The translations under genes were made by a program, and so were the position numbers. This document shows, piece after piece, positions 17,042-25,142 of a stretch of 43,683 nucleotides of DNA. How positions within the stretch are numbered: the stretch's first letter is position 1; the number at the start of each line of letters is the position of its first letter. Source of the stretch: an uncultured Candidatus Melainabacteria bacterium (GTDB lineage: Bacteria > Cyanobacteriota > Vampirovibrionia > Gastranaerophilales > Gastranaerophilaceae); assembly GCA_949902595.1 (NCBI GenBank), contig CATLDC010000015.1:1-43683 (forward strand). The letters run 5' to 3'. The notes beneath the pieces were generated by a model that did no database searches, had not been told where the DNA came from, and was given only the letters and a program-made list of their open reading frames with translations.

Positions 17042-17838
17042 AACTTATTTAATAAACCCTCTAATTCCTTCTTATATTTATTATCAGGAATCTCCTTAAG
17101 CAGTCCCTCAATATCCTTTAAATAATTATCTATTAAAATTGTTGTTTTTTCAACACCAAATATATCTTTTGCTGTGTAAATTTTGTTCATCGCATCGTTT
17201 GAAGCCGAGTCAGGCTGCAAATCGTTTTTTATCTGAAACAATATCCCGAATTTTTGCGCAAAACTCTTTGCTGCATGCCGGTCAAGTTTTTCCAGAACAG
17301 CAACACTCTCTAGCACCGCCTCAAACAAAGCAGCGGTCTTACCTTCAAGGATATCAATATATTCATCCGACTCCGGCATTTTTCCACGCAAGAAGTATTG
17401 CTTAATCTCCGCTTGACTCATTTTTTGAGTGCAGTCCAGAAAAATTTCCAGAATAGCCATATTATCAAGCAGCAAAAGTTTTTTTACCGCTTCTGATAAG
17501 AGATAGTCTCCGGTAAGTATTGAAATATGGGGAGAAAACTTGTGCCCGATTGTTTCTTTCCCGCGTCTCTGTGGGGCGCTGTCAATCACGTCGTCATGCA
17601 TTAAAGAGGCGTTGTGGATAATTTCACATGCTGATAGAACCTTTATCACCTCAGGAGTGATTTCTTTATCCAAAGATTTCAGGTAAAGAATTGCAACAAG
17701 AGACCGGATTCTTTTTGAGCTGCTGTTTAAAAAAGATTTTAGCTCCCTATTTAAACTTGCCTCTGGTATAAAAATCCCGTCAAGCTCCTCGTCAATTGAT
17801 TTTAGCTCCGGAGAAAAAAGTGTTTTAAGTGTTTCCAT
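17038..17838 (-). CDS. Polyprenyl diphosphate synthase-like protein
   Basis: 266 residues, somewhat shorter than typical trans-prenyl synthases (about 290-320). The first Asp-rich motif is intact (LMHDDVIDSAPQRRG, DDVID at 82-86), followed by GHKFSPHISILTGDYLLSEA. The second motif, normally FQxxDDxxD, reads FQIKNDLQPD at 201-210, with Asn replacing the first Asp and the last Asp shifted. Activity may be altered, or it may be a partner subunit; both are inference. Would make isoprenoid diphosphates for carriers or quinones. First gene before lepB, overlapping it by 4 bp. Confidence 0.8.
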   Translation of the reverse strand: METLKTLFSPELKSIDEELDGIFIPEASLNRELKSFLNSSSKRIRSLVAILYLKSLDKEITPEVIKVLSACEIIHNASLMHDDVIDSAPQRRGKETIGHKFSPHISILTGDYLLSEAVKKLLLLDNMAILEIFLDCTQKMSQAEIKQYFLRGKMPESDEYIDILEGKTAALFEAVLESVAVLEKLDRHAAKSFAQKFGILFQIKNDLQPDSASNDAMNKIYTAKDIFGVEKTTILIDNYLKDIEGLLKEIPDNKYKKELEGLLNKL

Positions 17839-17885
17839 ACCTGAATATTATCATAAAGTTTATGAGAAAAATATAGTATAACAAG

Positions 17886-17925
17886 GCAAAAAAAAACGGG
17901 ATTTGAAATTCAAAATCCCGTTTTA
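17886..17925 (-). terminator. Rho-independent terminator after flagellin
   Basis: AAAACGGGATTT (17893-17904) pairs with AAATCCCGTTTT (17913-17924); on the minus strand a T-run of about nine follows. It lies 46 bp after the flagellin stop. Confidence 0.85.
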
Positions 17926-17970
17926 TACGACCATAACAACTAATCAACAACCATGCATAAACTCTAATTA

Positions 17971-19029
17971 CTATACTAAGTTCAGAGCTATACTTGGTGT
18001 TTGGTTTGCTGTTGCAAGCAATGTTGCTGATGCTTGCTGAAGAATCTGTGACTGAATGTATTTAGAAGACTCGTCAGCAACGTCAGTATCTCTAAGTGTA
18101 GAAAGTGATGAAGTCAGGTTCTGTGACTGTACATCAAGAGCTGTAAGAGCAGATTCTACCCTGTTTTGAGCAGCACCGATTCTGGTTATTCTTGAAGAAA
18201 TATCATCAATAGCAGAATCTAAGAATCCTAACATTTCTTTTGCACCAAATGCTGTTTTTGGACCGACATTTGCACCGTCAGAAGCCAGCATAAAGTCTCC
18301 TGTTGTTGTATCATAAATTAAAGAACTGCATGCTGCTGAAAAGATTTTGTTAAAGTTTTCATTTGAGATACCAGATTTAACATCATTTATAGTACCTTTG
18401 CTTGCCTGCTTAATCATAGCATCTAATGTTGCAGGAGTTTCACTTACACTTGATTGGCTGCCCAATTTTGTAAACAGACCACTAACAGTAGCACTTCTGA
18501 ATAAATCTACGTCAAGATTAATAACACTGTGTTTGTCTGCATATAATCCAACCTGCAAGTTAACACCTACTTCTGTGATACCAACTCCAGATGGTACCCC
18601 GTCTTCAACATACGCCATAAGTTTGATACCGTTGAATTCTGCGTTAGATGCAACACGGGTAATTTCATCTAATCTAGCTTCGATTTCTGATTGGATAGCT
18701 TGAAGAGAAGCTGATGCGTAAGTACCGTTTGCAGCTTGTTCGGTCAAGTCTCTGATACGTTGTAAGTGGTCAGACAATAAACCGTAGCTTTGTTCTGCTG
18801 ATGTTAACATATCTGAACCTGTTGCGGCGTTATCTGATGCTACATCAAGAGAACCTAATTGTGTTTCCCATCTGTTTGAAATTGAATACCCTGCTGCGTT
18901 GTCTTTTGCGTGGTTAATTTTGTAACCGGTAGACATCCTTTCAATAGATTGGTTCAGATTGTTCGTCGCACTGTTCAAACTTCTTTGAGCAATGATTGAC
19001 GAAATGTTTGTGTTGATTGTGAGTGCCAT
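17971..19029 (-). CDS. fliC: Flagellin
   Basis: 352 residues. Filament subunit exported by the flagellar type III system and assembled by its D0/D1 coiled-coil ends. N terminus MALTINTNISSIIAQRSLN, then NLNQSIERMSTGYKINHAKD and GYSISNRWETQL; C terminus DVADESSKYIQSQILQQASA and LATANQTPSIALNLV. The central variable domain (about 140-260) is short. AAAGGAG lies 8 nt before the ATG. Single copy, with its own terminator and a long upstream region; no hook or motor genes next to it. Confidence 0.95.
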   Translation of the reverse strand: MALTINTNISSIIAQRSLNSATNNLNQSIERMSTGYKINHAKDNAAGYSISNRWETQLGSLDVASDNAATGSDMLTSAEQSYGLLSDHLQRIRDLTEQAANGTYASASLQAIQSEIEARLDEITRVASNAEFNGIKLMAYVEDGVPSGVGITEVGVNLQVGLYADKHSVINLDVDLFRSATVSGLFTKLGSQSSVSETPATLDAMIKQASKGTINDVKSGISNENFNKIFSAACSSLIYDTTTGDFMLASDGANVGPKTAFGAKEMLGFLDSAIDDISSRITRIGAAQNRVESALTALDVQSQNLTSSLSTLRDTDVADESSKYIQSQILQQASATLLATANQTPSIALNLV

Positions 19030-19476
19030 AGTTGGATCTCCTTTCTCTCTTTTGATACGTACTCTAACTAAGCCATACAGTCCTTGTACAGCCTTCTATG
19101 TTACTCTCTTTTTCTTTAAACGATTGTCCCTGCGTGATTTTGGCACAGTTTTCCCCGTGACTGTTTCTAATAAAAGAACAGCCAGACTAAACCTGTGATG
19201 TTATCACGGTTTTCTTAGAAAATTACTCTCTTTCTTTTTCTGATATGTACTTTTCCTATATATCCCCAATAAGTTTATTTACCCTTTTGACGATTTACAC
19301 ATTTCTCATAAGTCTTACAGCATCCTTTGCCTACAACTTATTCAAAACATACATTCCATGTATTTACTTATTAGGTTTGTGATATATACTTCTTACAATA
19401 ACATTATTGCTATATCCAAAATAAAAAGTAAACTCTTTCTTGTCATAATTTTACAAATCTTTAAACAAATTAAAAT
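19030..19476. promoter_or_regulatory. Flagellin upstream region with a bulged hairpin
   Basis: The 521-bp gap between divergent flagellin and the gene at 19551. I see no ORF in it. A hairpin AAACC-T-GTGAT / ATCAC-GGTTT lies at 19189-19211, about 165 bp upstream of the flagellin start, possibly in the 5' leader. The 19240-19440 part is AT-rich and featureless. No canonical sigma-28 or sigma-54 promoter was found, so the flagellin start site is unassigned. Confidence 0.35.
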
Positions 19477-19548
19477 TTCTTAACATTCAAAGTTAGAAAA
19501 AGGCAATTTTTTTGAGTAAATAAACTTTATATAAATAAGAGGATATTA
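19477..19548 (+). promoter_or_regulatory. Promoter module shared with 32748-32815
   Basis: Three blocks in fixed order and spacing match the region before the 54-codon gene at 32842: TTCTTAACA (19477), AAAAAGGCAATTTTTT (19497) and ACTTTATATAAATAAGAG (19524). The last block holds a TATATA-like -10. Starts of blocks 1 and 3 are 47 bp apart here and 46 bp there. Confidence 0.6.
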
Positions 19549-19550
19549 TT

Positions 19551-20078
19551 ATGGCACCAAATGTTACAAATCCATCGCAACAAGCAAAAGTCTGGGTTAA
19601 CGGCCAGTACAAACCAGCAGTGAAAGATTCTGACGGAAAGTGGTATGTTGTTGACGATAACGGAAAAAGGATTGCGGTTGATCCAAATGATTTGTTTGGT
19701 ATTAACAGCAATTTAACAGAGCATCCTCAACACTTAGTTGATTATTACGATGATTTGCTTAAAAAGAGCGAAGAAAGAAAAGATTATCTTGAAGCTGCAG
19801 GGAATATGATTAGAGCGCAATTAAAAGGCGCAAAAGATAAGTATGCAAGCATCCTTGCTTCGTTTGGCGTAAAGAAATACGACGAGATTACAGATTCTGC
19901 TCAAAAGGCTGACGCGAAAAAATATTACTCAAGCGTTTCTGATTTATCAAGAGCAAAGACTAGAAACTCAAACGACTTTTATTCAGCTTGCATGCGTTCA
20001 TTTGATTACGCGCTTGAGAAGGGTGAATGGCAGAACCAGTTAAGCGTAGCGCAGCATGTTATGAACAGTCTCGGTTAA
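19551..20078 (+). CDS. Unknown soluble protein
   Basis: 175 residues, no signal peptide or membrane segment. N-terminal 50 residues look like a small beta module (WVNGQYKPAVKDSDGKWYVV, then DDNGKRIAVDP), the remainder is helical (HPQHLVDYYDDLLKKSEER, LEAAGNMIRAQLKGAKDKY). GAGG lies 8 nt before the ATG. It has the promoter module also found before the 54-codon gene at 32842, and lies next to, divergent from, flagellin. No family recognised; a type III export substrate or motility-linked role is a guess from position only. Confidence 0.65.
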   Translation: MAPNVTNPSQQAKVWVNGQYKPAVKDSDGKWYVVDDNGKRIAVDPNDLFGINSNLTEHPQHLVDYYDDLLKKSEERKDYLEAAGNMIRAQLKGAKDKYASILASFGVKKYDEITDSAQKADAKKYYSSVSDLSRAKTRNSNDFYSACMRSFDYALEKGEWQNQLSVAQHVMNSLG

Positions 20079-20112
20079 AACTTTTTACCTCTTTTCATGT
20101 TATTAGATTATA

Positions 20113-20121
20113 TGTTACAAT
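20113..20121 (+). promoter_or_regulatory. Extended -10 promoter of the prepilin gene
   Basis: TGTTACAAT (20113-20121) before the ATG at 20147, the same TG-N-TACAAT form as at the rpiB operon and the prepilin at 41784. It sits in a small dyad (TGTTA-CAA-TAACA, 20113-20125). The -35 is weak. Confidence 0.5.
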
Positions 20122-20146
20122 AACATTGAAAGAAGAGAGGTTGAAT

Positions 20147-20827
20147 ATGAAACAAGGATTTACTTTGGCAGAATTGCTTATTACCCTTGCTATGATTGGT
20201 GTACTGGCTGCAATAACAGTACCGACTTTAGCGAAGCTTAAGCCTGACGAGACAAAGGCAAAGTATTTGAAAGCTTACAATGTGCTTGTTACAAACACGG
20301 ACGAAATTTTGTCAGACACATCGCTTTACTGGACAACTTATGATAACAGTGGAAAATCTGATTGTATAGGATTGGGCTGCTGGGATATTAATAACGAAGA
20401 AGACGGCGGATTTATTGACACACCGGGATTCCCTTCTGAAAGAGAAGCGAATGTTGACAAGTACCCTCGTTTGCTTGTAAACAGATTCAATTTATCAGAA
20501 AAGCCGGACGAAGCAAGTGTTGACCCGATTAGTTTTACGACAGTTGACGGGGTTTACTGGTTATTTGAAGACACAAAGAACGAAACAATTGACGGAAAGC
20601 GCGCACTCACTTACAACCTGACAATTGATATTGACGGGCCGGACAAGGGAAACAACAGCGATTATTCTTCCAATAGCAAGCCGGATCAATTCAAGTTCAA
20701 GATTGACACCTACGGAAAAGTGCTTCCGGATGACCCGCTTGGAAAGGCTTTCTTAAAGAATCCTACAGAGATGAAGATGAGCGACAAGGATAGAAAACTT
20801 GCTGATAGTTATAAGTCATCAAAATAA
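20147..20827 (+). CDS. Type IV prepilin / pseudopilin-like protein
   Basis: 226 residues from the ATG at 20147 (GAGAGG 6 nt upstream). Class III signal: short leader MKQG, then FTLAELLITLAMIGVLAAI with the conserved Glu at mature position 5; cut by prepilin peptidase after Gly4. One N-terminal membrane helix, then a soluble domain rich in Asp/Asn. The C-terminal part contains DQFKFKIDTYGKVLPDDPLG, a segment also present in the large prepilin at 34404-35771 (DRFKFLVAADGSVIPADPMG), so the two share a globular domain. Type IV pilus or secretion pseudopilus role inferred. Stands alone between a promoter and a terminator. Confidence 0.85.
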   Translation: MKQGFTLAELLITLAMIGVLAAITVPTLAKLKPDETKAKYLKAYNVLVTNTDEILSDTSLYWTTYDNSGKSDCIGLGCWDINNEEDGGFIDTPGFPSEREANVDKYPRLLVNRFNLSEKPDEASVDPISFTTVDGVYWLFEDTKNETIDGKRALTYNLTIDIDGPDKGNNSDYSSNSKPDQFKFKIDTYGKVLPDDPLGKAFLKNPTEMKMSDKDRKLADSYKSSK

Positions 20828-20855
20828 AAAAGGAGCTTTGAAGCTCCTTTTTTTT
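20826..20855. terminator. Bidirectional terminator between prepilin and pyk
   Basis: AAGGAGCTT (20830-20838), loop TG, AAGCTCCTT (20841-20849), flanked by A-run and T-run. Works for the plus-strand prepilin gene; on the minus strand it follows the pyk stop. Confidence 0.9.
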
Positions 20856-22302
20856 ATCGTTCCAGTGGTGCTCCGATTCTGTGCACCCTGATGAAGTTTG
20901 TGCGTCCTGTAATCAGTTTTGGAATAGAGCCGATGATTATAATTCTTTCGCCTTTCTTGAACGATGTTTTGCTCAAGATATAGTCATCGATTTTTTCCAA
21001 CAAATCCGCATCAAGGACTGTATCCCACTCTCTGCAATCCGCAAAAATATCCCAGTAGAGATTAAGTCTGCGGCAGGTTGATTCCATATCAGAAATCGCG
21101 ATTATCGGAACAGTAGGGCGCAATTTTGAAAGCAGTTTTGGAGTGTAGCCTGTATGAGTGAAGGCAAGAATCGCTTTTGCCTGCAAGTCTTCTGCCATCT
21201 TCACTGCCGCATTAGAAATCGCCTGCGGAGAGAGTTCGTATTTGTCGTTCATCTCCAAGTCCAGATTAGAGAGGCAGAAGCTGCATCCTTCGATATTGGA
21301 AGCAATTTTTCTCATCATTTTGACTGCCTCAACCGGATACTTGCCCATTGCAGTTTCACCTGATAGCATAATCGCGTCTGTGCCGTCAAGGATTGCGTTT
21401 GCAACGTCGCTTGACTCTGCTCTGGTTGGAATCGGGTTTTCAATCATTGATTCAAGCATCTGGGTTGCAACGATACAGACTTTACGCTCTCTGATAGTCT
21501 GGTCAACAATAAATTTCTGCACAATCGGCACTTCTTCCGGAGACATTTCAATCCCCAAATCACCGCGTGCAACCATAATCCCGTCCGTTACTTTCAGGAT
21601 TTCTTCAATGTGTTCAACTGCCTGCGGTTTTTCGATTTTTGCAATCACAGGAATGTATCCGCCAAAATCTTTTATGTATTTTTTTGCAAGTTCAATGTCT
21701 TTTGCTTCTCTCACAAAAGAAAGCGCCACATAATCAGCATCGTATTCCACAGCAAAGCGAATAAATTCCCTGTCTCTTTCTGTAACAGCGTCAAGACTTG
21801 CTGTAGCGCCCGGAAGATTGATTCCCTTGCGCGGTCTTATCAAATCACCATAAAGAACTTTGGCTCTAACCTGATGATTTTTTACCTCAACAACCTCAAG
21901 CCCGATTTTGCCGTCATCAAGAAGTATCTTATCGCCTGATTTGACGTCATCTGCAATACCTTCGTAATCAACAGGAATGATATCCGGATTTGTGGTATCA
22001 TCAGTTGCTTCAAGAACAATTTCTTGTCCTGCTTTGATTTCTACAGGGGTTGTAATATTTCCGACGCGGATTTTAGGGCCTTGAAGGTCAACCAGAATCG
22101 GGATATATTTTCCTGTTTCTTGTGATACTTTTCTTATTGTTTTAATGTTTTCGGCATGCGCTTCTTCTGTGCCGTGTGAAGTGTTCAGTCTAAACATTGT
22201 TGCGCCTGCTTCAACCAGTTGTGTAATCATTTCGTAGCTGGAAGTTGCAGGGCCAAGTGTCGCAACTATTTTTGTTTTTACTCGTTTAAATTTTTCATCC
22301 AT
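20854..22302 (-). CDS. pyk: Pyruvate kinase
   Basis: 482 residues from the ATG at 22302, which has GGAGAGG 8 nt upstream; an ATG at 22332 has no ribosome site. Converts phosphoenolpyruvate and ADP to pyruvate and ATP in glycolysis. Family features: KRVKTKIVATLGPATSS, RLNTSHGTEEAHAENI, DLQGPKIRVG, the active-site MVARGDLGIEMSPEEVPIVQ (about 280-299 by this start), ATQMLESMIENPIPTRAESS, and DAIMLSGETAMGKYPVEAV. The C-terminal domain is complete. A TATAAT lies about 35 nt upstream. Confidence 0.97.
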   Translation of the reverse strand: MDEKFKRVKTKIVATLGPATSSYEMITQLVEAGATMFRLNTSHGTEEAHAENIKTIRKVSQETGKYIPILVDLQGPKIRVGNITTPVEIKAGQEIVLEATDDTTNPDIIPVDYEGIADDVKSGDKILLDDGKIGLEVVEVKNHQVRAKVLYGDLIRPRKGINLPGATASLDAVTERDREFIRFAVEYDADYVALSFVREAKDIELAKKYIKDFGGYIPVIAKIEKPQAVEHIEEILKVTDGIMVARGDLGIEMSPEEVPIVQKFIVDQTIRERKVCIVATQMLESMIENPIPTRAESSDVANAILDGTDAIMLSGETAMGKYPVEAVKMMRKIASNIEGCSFCLSNLDLEMNDKYELSPQAISNAAVKMAEDLQAKAILAFTHTGYTPKLLSKLRPTVPIIAISDMESTCRRLNLYWDIFADCREWDTVLDADLLEKIDDYILSKTSFKKGERIIIIGSIPKLITGRTNFIRVHRIGAPLER

Positions 22303-22346
22303 AGGGTAATCCTCTCCAAAGTATTCATACAAGCTAATTATACGTC

Positions 22347-22383
22347 AAAAAAAACAAGACGATACTACCCGGGTATCGTCTTG
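22347..22383 (-). terminator. Terminator of the polysaccharide operon
   Basis: CAAGACGATAC (22355-22365) pairs with GTATCGTCTTG (22373-22383); eight T follow on the minus strand. It ends the transcript that finishes with the M48-like gene. Confidence 0.9.
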
Positions 22384-22403
22384 CAATTAAAAATTTTTAT
22401 AAC

Positions 22404-23234
22404 CTATTTTTCTGTTGATTCAGAAAGCGTTTTCAGGATTGTATAAGAAGCATCCCATCCGCTAACTCCGCCTGTAGCTTTGTACTGGGCAATGTTTTTT
22501 GCTCTAAGCGCTTTATTTTTTTCCTGTTCCTTGTTAAATTTTTCCAGCTTTTTCTTGCTTGAGTTTCTATCCTTAACAATCGGATCTGCATAAGTCAAAA
22601 ACGCTCTGTATTCCTGACATCCGTAGCCTTTTTTAACTCTTGAAGGGTAGTTGTAAGTCATGTAATCATAAACATTCATGGCTCTTTCAGAGTTTGCAGG
22701 CTTGCCTTGAAGCGCTTCCATTGTGCTTCCCGGCATTTTTGTAATAACGACAATCATTGCAAGCGGGTTGTAATCGGTTTTCATCATCAAATCCACGCCA
22801 GTAATATCAGCCTCTTTATCGTCTTTAAGACTTGTTTTGTTAGCAACGTATTCGCTGTTTGCAGCTGTGTTAAGCACATTGTCAGCGCTGAGTTTTTCAG
22901 CAAGCGCAGCTTTTGCAATGCTTCTGAACTTGTCTTTGGAAGCCTGACCATTGATAATATGTCCCATTTCGTTTGCAATAACAGCAGCTACTTCGCTGTC
23001 GTTGCCGGCATAAGACAAGTCTGTGCTTGAAATCTGGATAACGTTTGTTGTTGTAGTGCCTGAATTGTCAGCCGCGCCGTTTACAACCTTGAAAGTTGTT
23101 TTGGCAGGCAGGTTGTTTTTTGTAATCAAAGTTTTGCCAACTGTCGCAACCCTGTCAGCCGCAACCCATGTAGCAGCGTTAGCAGGCATGATAAACAGCG
23201 CCATTGCAAATAAAGAAACAATAATCTTATTCAT
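22404..23234 (-). CDS. M48-like exported protein with degenerate zinc motif
   Basis: 276 residues. Signal peptide 1-20 (ending ANA-A). The pattern of M48/Oma1-like metallopeptidases is visible: EVAAVIANEMGHIINGQ (81-97), where the family has H-E-x-x-H, and KDDKEADITGVDLM (137-150), the downstream Glu-ligand helix. The first zinc-binding His is Asn (N88-E89-M90-G91-H92), so the standard catalytic site is incomplete. The C-terminal 70 residues are a Lys-rich helix. Probably a periplasmic pseudo-protease or chaperone-like protein, by inference. AAAGGAGG lies close before the ATG; it follows gmhA by 23 bp at the end of the polysaccharide operon. Confidence 0.7.
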   Translation of the reverse strand: MNKIIVSLFAMALFIMPANAATWVAADRVATVGKTLITKNNLPAKTTFKVVNGAADNSGTTTTNVIQISSTDLSYAGNDSEVAAVIANEMGHIINGQASKDKFRSIAKAALAEKLSADNVLNTAANSEYVANKTSLKDDKEADITGVDLMMKTDYNPLAMIVVITKMPGSTMEALQGKPANSERAMNVYDYMTYNYPSRVKKGYGCQEYRAFLTYADPIVKDRNSSKKKLEKFNKEQEKNKALRAKNIAQYKATGGVSGWDASYTILKTLSESTEK

Positions 23235-23257
23235 ATACTCCTCCTTTTTTCTTTATT

Positions 23258-23830
23258 TTATTCCTGAAACAATTTTTTCTCAACTATAGCACATAATATA
23301 TGCCCTATCATCATCTGCGATTCCTGAATTTTCGGGGTGTCTGATGACGGAACCTTTATCAGAAAGTCGCATAAATCATCCATCTTGCAAGGTTTTTCAC
23401 CTGTAAGCCCGATTGTTACAACACCTTTTTTTCTGGCTTCTTCAAGCGCGTTAATTATGTTAACAGAATTGCCGGAAGTTGAGATTGCAAGAAAAATATC
23501 GCCCTTGTTTCCGTTTGCCTGAATCTGGCGCGCAAAAACATTTTCAAAACATGCGTCGTTCCCGATTGCTGTGAGCACAGAAGTGTCTGTTGAAAGCGAA
23601 ATCGCAGCAAGCCCGGGTCTGTCGATATAGAATTTCAGCACAAGCTCGCCTGCAATGTGCTGCGCGTCTCCTGCGGAGCCGCCGTTACCGGCTGTAATAA
23701 CCTTCCCGCCGTTTTTGTAGGAGTCAACAATCGCATCAGCAGCCTTCGCGATGGTCTCAATGATTGTCTTGTCTTCAAGCACTTTTTTCTTGGTATCGAT
23801 TGAGCTTTGTATGTAGTCTTGTATAAACAT
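23258..23830 (-). CDS. gmhA: Phosphoheptose isomerase (SIS domain)
   Basis: 190 residues, the family's normal length. Converts sedoheptulose 7-phosphate to heptose 7-phosphate for ADP- or GDP-heptose of surface glycans. SIS features: GGKVITAGNGGSAGDAQHIA (about 41-60), ELVLKFYIDRPGLAAISLST, GDIFLAISTSGNSVNIINAL, and the QESQMMIGHILCAIVE helix with the active-site Glu/His. It starts 1 bp after ugd. The other heptose-nucleotide genes are not in this window. Confidence 0.92.
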   Translation of the reverse strand: MFIQDYIQSSIDTKKKVLEDKTIIETIAKAADAIVDSYKNGGKVITAGNGGSAGDAQHIAGELVLKFYIDRPGLAAISLSTDTSVLTAIGNDACFENVFARQIQANGNKGDIFLAISTSGNSVNIINALEEARKKGVVTIGLTGEKPCKMDDLCDFLIKVPSSDTPKIQESQMMIGHILCAIVEKKLFQE

Positions 23831-23831
23831 C

Positions 23832-25133
23832 CTACCCCTTTCCTACCGGATGGTATTCTATTCCGCGCCCTGCAAGAGAGTCCGCGTCATACTGGTTGCG
23901 CCCGTCAAAAATCACAGGATTCTTGAGCAAAGACTTTACCTTGTCAAAATCAGGGTTCCTAAACTCGTTCCACTCAGTTAGCAACAAAAGCGCGTCCGCA
24001 CCTTCTAATGCCTCGTAAGATGATGTGCAATACCTTATCCGTTCACCGAAAATCGGTTTTGCAAGATCATACGCCTTCGGATCAAACGCCTGCACCTTGG
24101 CGCCACGCGCAAGCAGCGCATTAATAATCGTGATGGACGGAGCTTCTCTCATGTCGTTTGTCTTAGGTTTAAACGCAAGTCCCCAGACTCCAAAGAGTTT
24201 GCCTTCAAGGTTTTCGCCAAACTTAGCAAGAATCTTTTGGACAAAAAGTTCCCGCTGGTTTTTGTTAATCTCATCTGCGGCTTTAATAAGTTTGCACCCG
24301 CAGTCATTATCCTCGGCGGTTTTTATGAGTGCTTTTATGTCTTTAGGGAAGCAGCTTCCGCCAAACCCGATTCCGGGATAAAGGAATTTTGTCCCGATTC
24401 TTGAATCAGCGCACATGCCGATTCTTACTTTGTTTATATCTGCGCCTGTTTTTTCGCATATATTGGCTATTTCATTTATATAAGATATTTTTACAGCAAG
24501 GAACGAGTTGGAAGCGTATTTAACCATCTCAGCAGATTTTGTATCCATTGTTATAATCGGGTTCTGGTTTCGAACATAGGGGCTGTAAAGTTCAAGCATA
24601 ATCTGTTTTGCTCTTTCGGAATCTGCCCCGATTATTACTCTGTCCGGTCGCAAAAAATCTTCCACAGCAGCGCCCTGTTTGAGAAATTCCGGGTTTGACA
24701 CAACATCGAACTCAAAATCGGTTTGAGAAGAAATGATTTCTTTAACTTTTTCAGCTGTGCCAACAGGGACTGTGGATTTGTTTACAACAACTTTGTATCC
24801 GTTCAAAGATTTTCCGATTTGTTCTGCCACCTCAAGAACATACTTCAAATCAGCAGAGCCGTCTTCGCCTTGCGGGGTTCCGACTGCAATAAAGCAAATC
24901 GAGGATTCTTTGACTGCGGAATCCAAGTCAGAAGAAAAAGTCAGTCTGTTTTCTTCTACGTTGGTTTTGACAAGCGCATCCAGTCCGGGTTCGTAGATTG
25001 GAATAATTCCGGCTCTTAGTTTTTCCAGCTTGTCGGAATCATTGTCAACACAGATTACGTCATTGCCCATCTCTGCAAGGCATGTGCCTGCAACAAGCCC
25101 GACATAACCAACCCCGATTACGCATATTTTCAT
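23832..25133 (-). CDS. ugd: UDP-glucose 6-dehydrogenase
   Basis: 433 residues. Oxidises UDP-glucose to UDP-glucuronate with two NAD. N-terminal NAD fold ICVIGVGYVGLVAGTCLAEM; KSTVPVGTAEK; SNPEFLKQGAAVEDFLRPDR; the catalytic Cys in YPGIGFGGSCFPKDIKAL (near 250-267); and the C-terminal domain GVWGLAFKPKTNDMREAPS. Cytosolic. In the polysaccharide operon, 9 bp after the epimerase gene and 1 bp before gmhA. Confidence 0.96.
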   Translation of the reverse strand: MKICVIGVGYVGLVAGTCLAEMGNDVICVDNDSDKLEKLRAGIIPIYEPGLDALVKTNVEENRLTFSSDLDSAVKESSICFIAVGTPQGEDGSADLKYVLEVAEQIGKSLNGYKVVVNKSTVPVGTAEKVKEIISSQTDFEFDVVSNPEFLKQGAAVEDFLRPDRVIIGADSERAKQIMLELYSPYVRNQNPIITMDTKSAEMVKYASNSFLAVKISYINEIANICEKTGADINKVRIGMCADSRIGTKFLYPGIGFGGSCFPKDIKALIKTAEDNDCGCKLIKAADEINKNQRELFVQKILAKFGENLEGKLFGVWGLAFKPKTNDMREAPSITIINALLARGAKVQAFDPKAYDLAKPIFGERIRYCTSSYEALEGADALLLLTEWNEFRNPDFDKVKSLLKNPVIFDGRNQYDADSLAGRGIEYHPVGKG

Positions 25134-25142
25134 TCCATACTC

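Noticed and set aside
19030..19476. Sigma-28 or sigma-54 promoter for flagellin
   Set aside because: No TAAA-N15-GCCGATAA and no GG-N10-GC pair at suitable distance could be found by eye.
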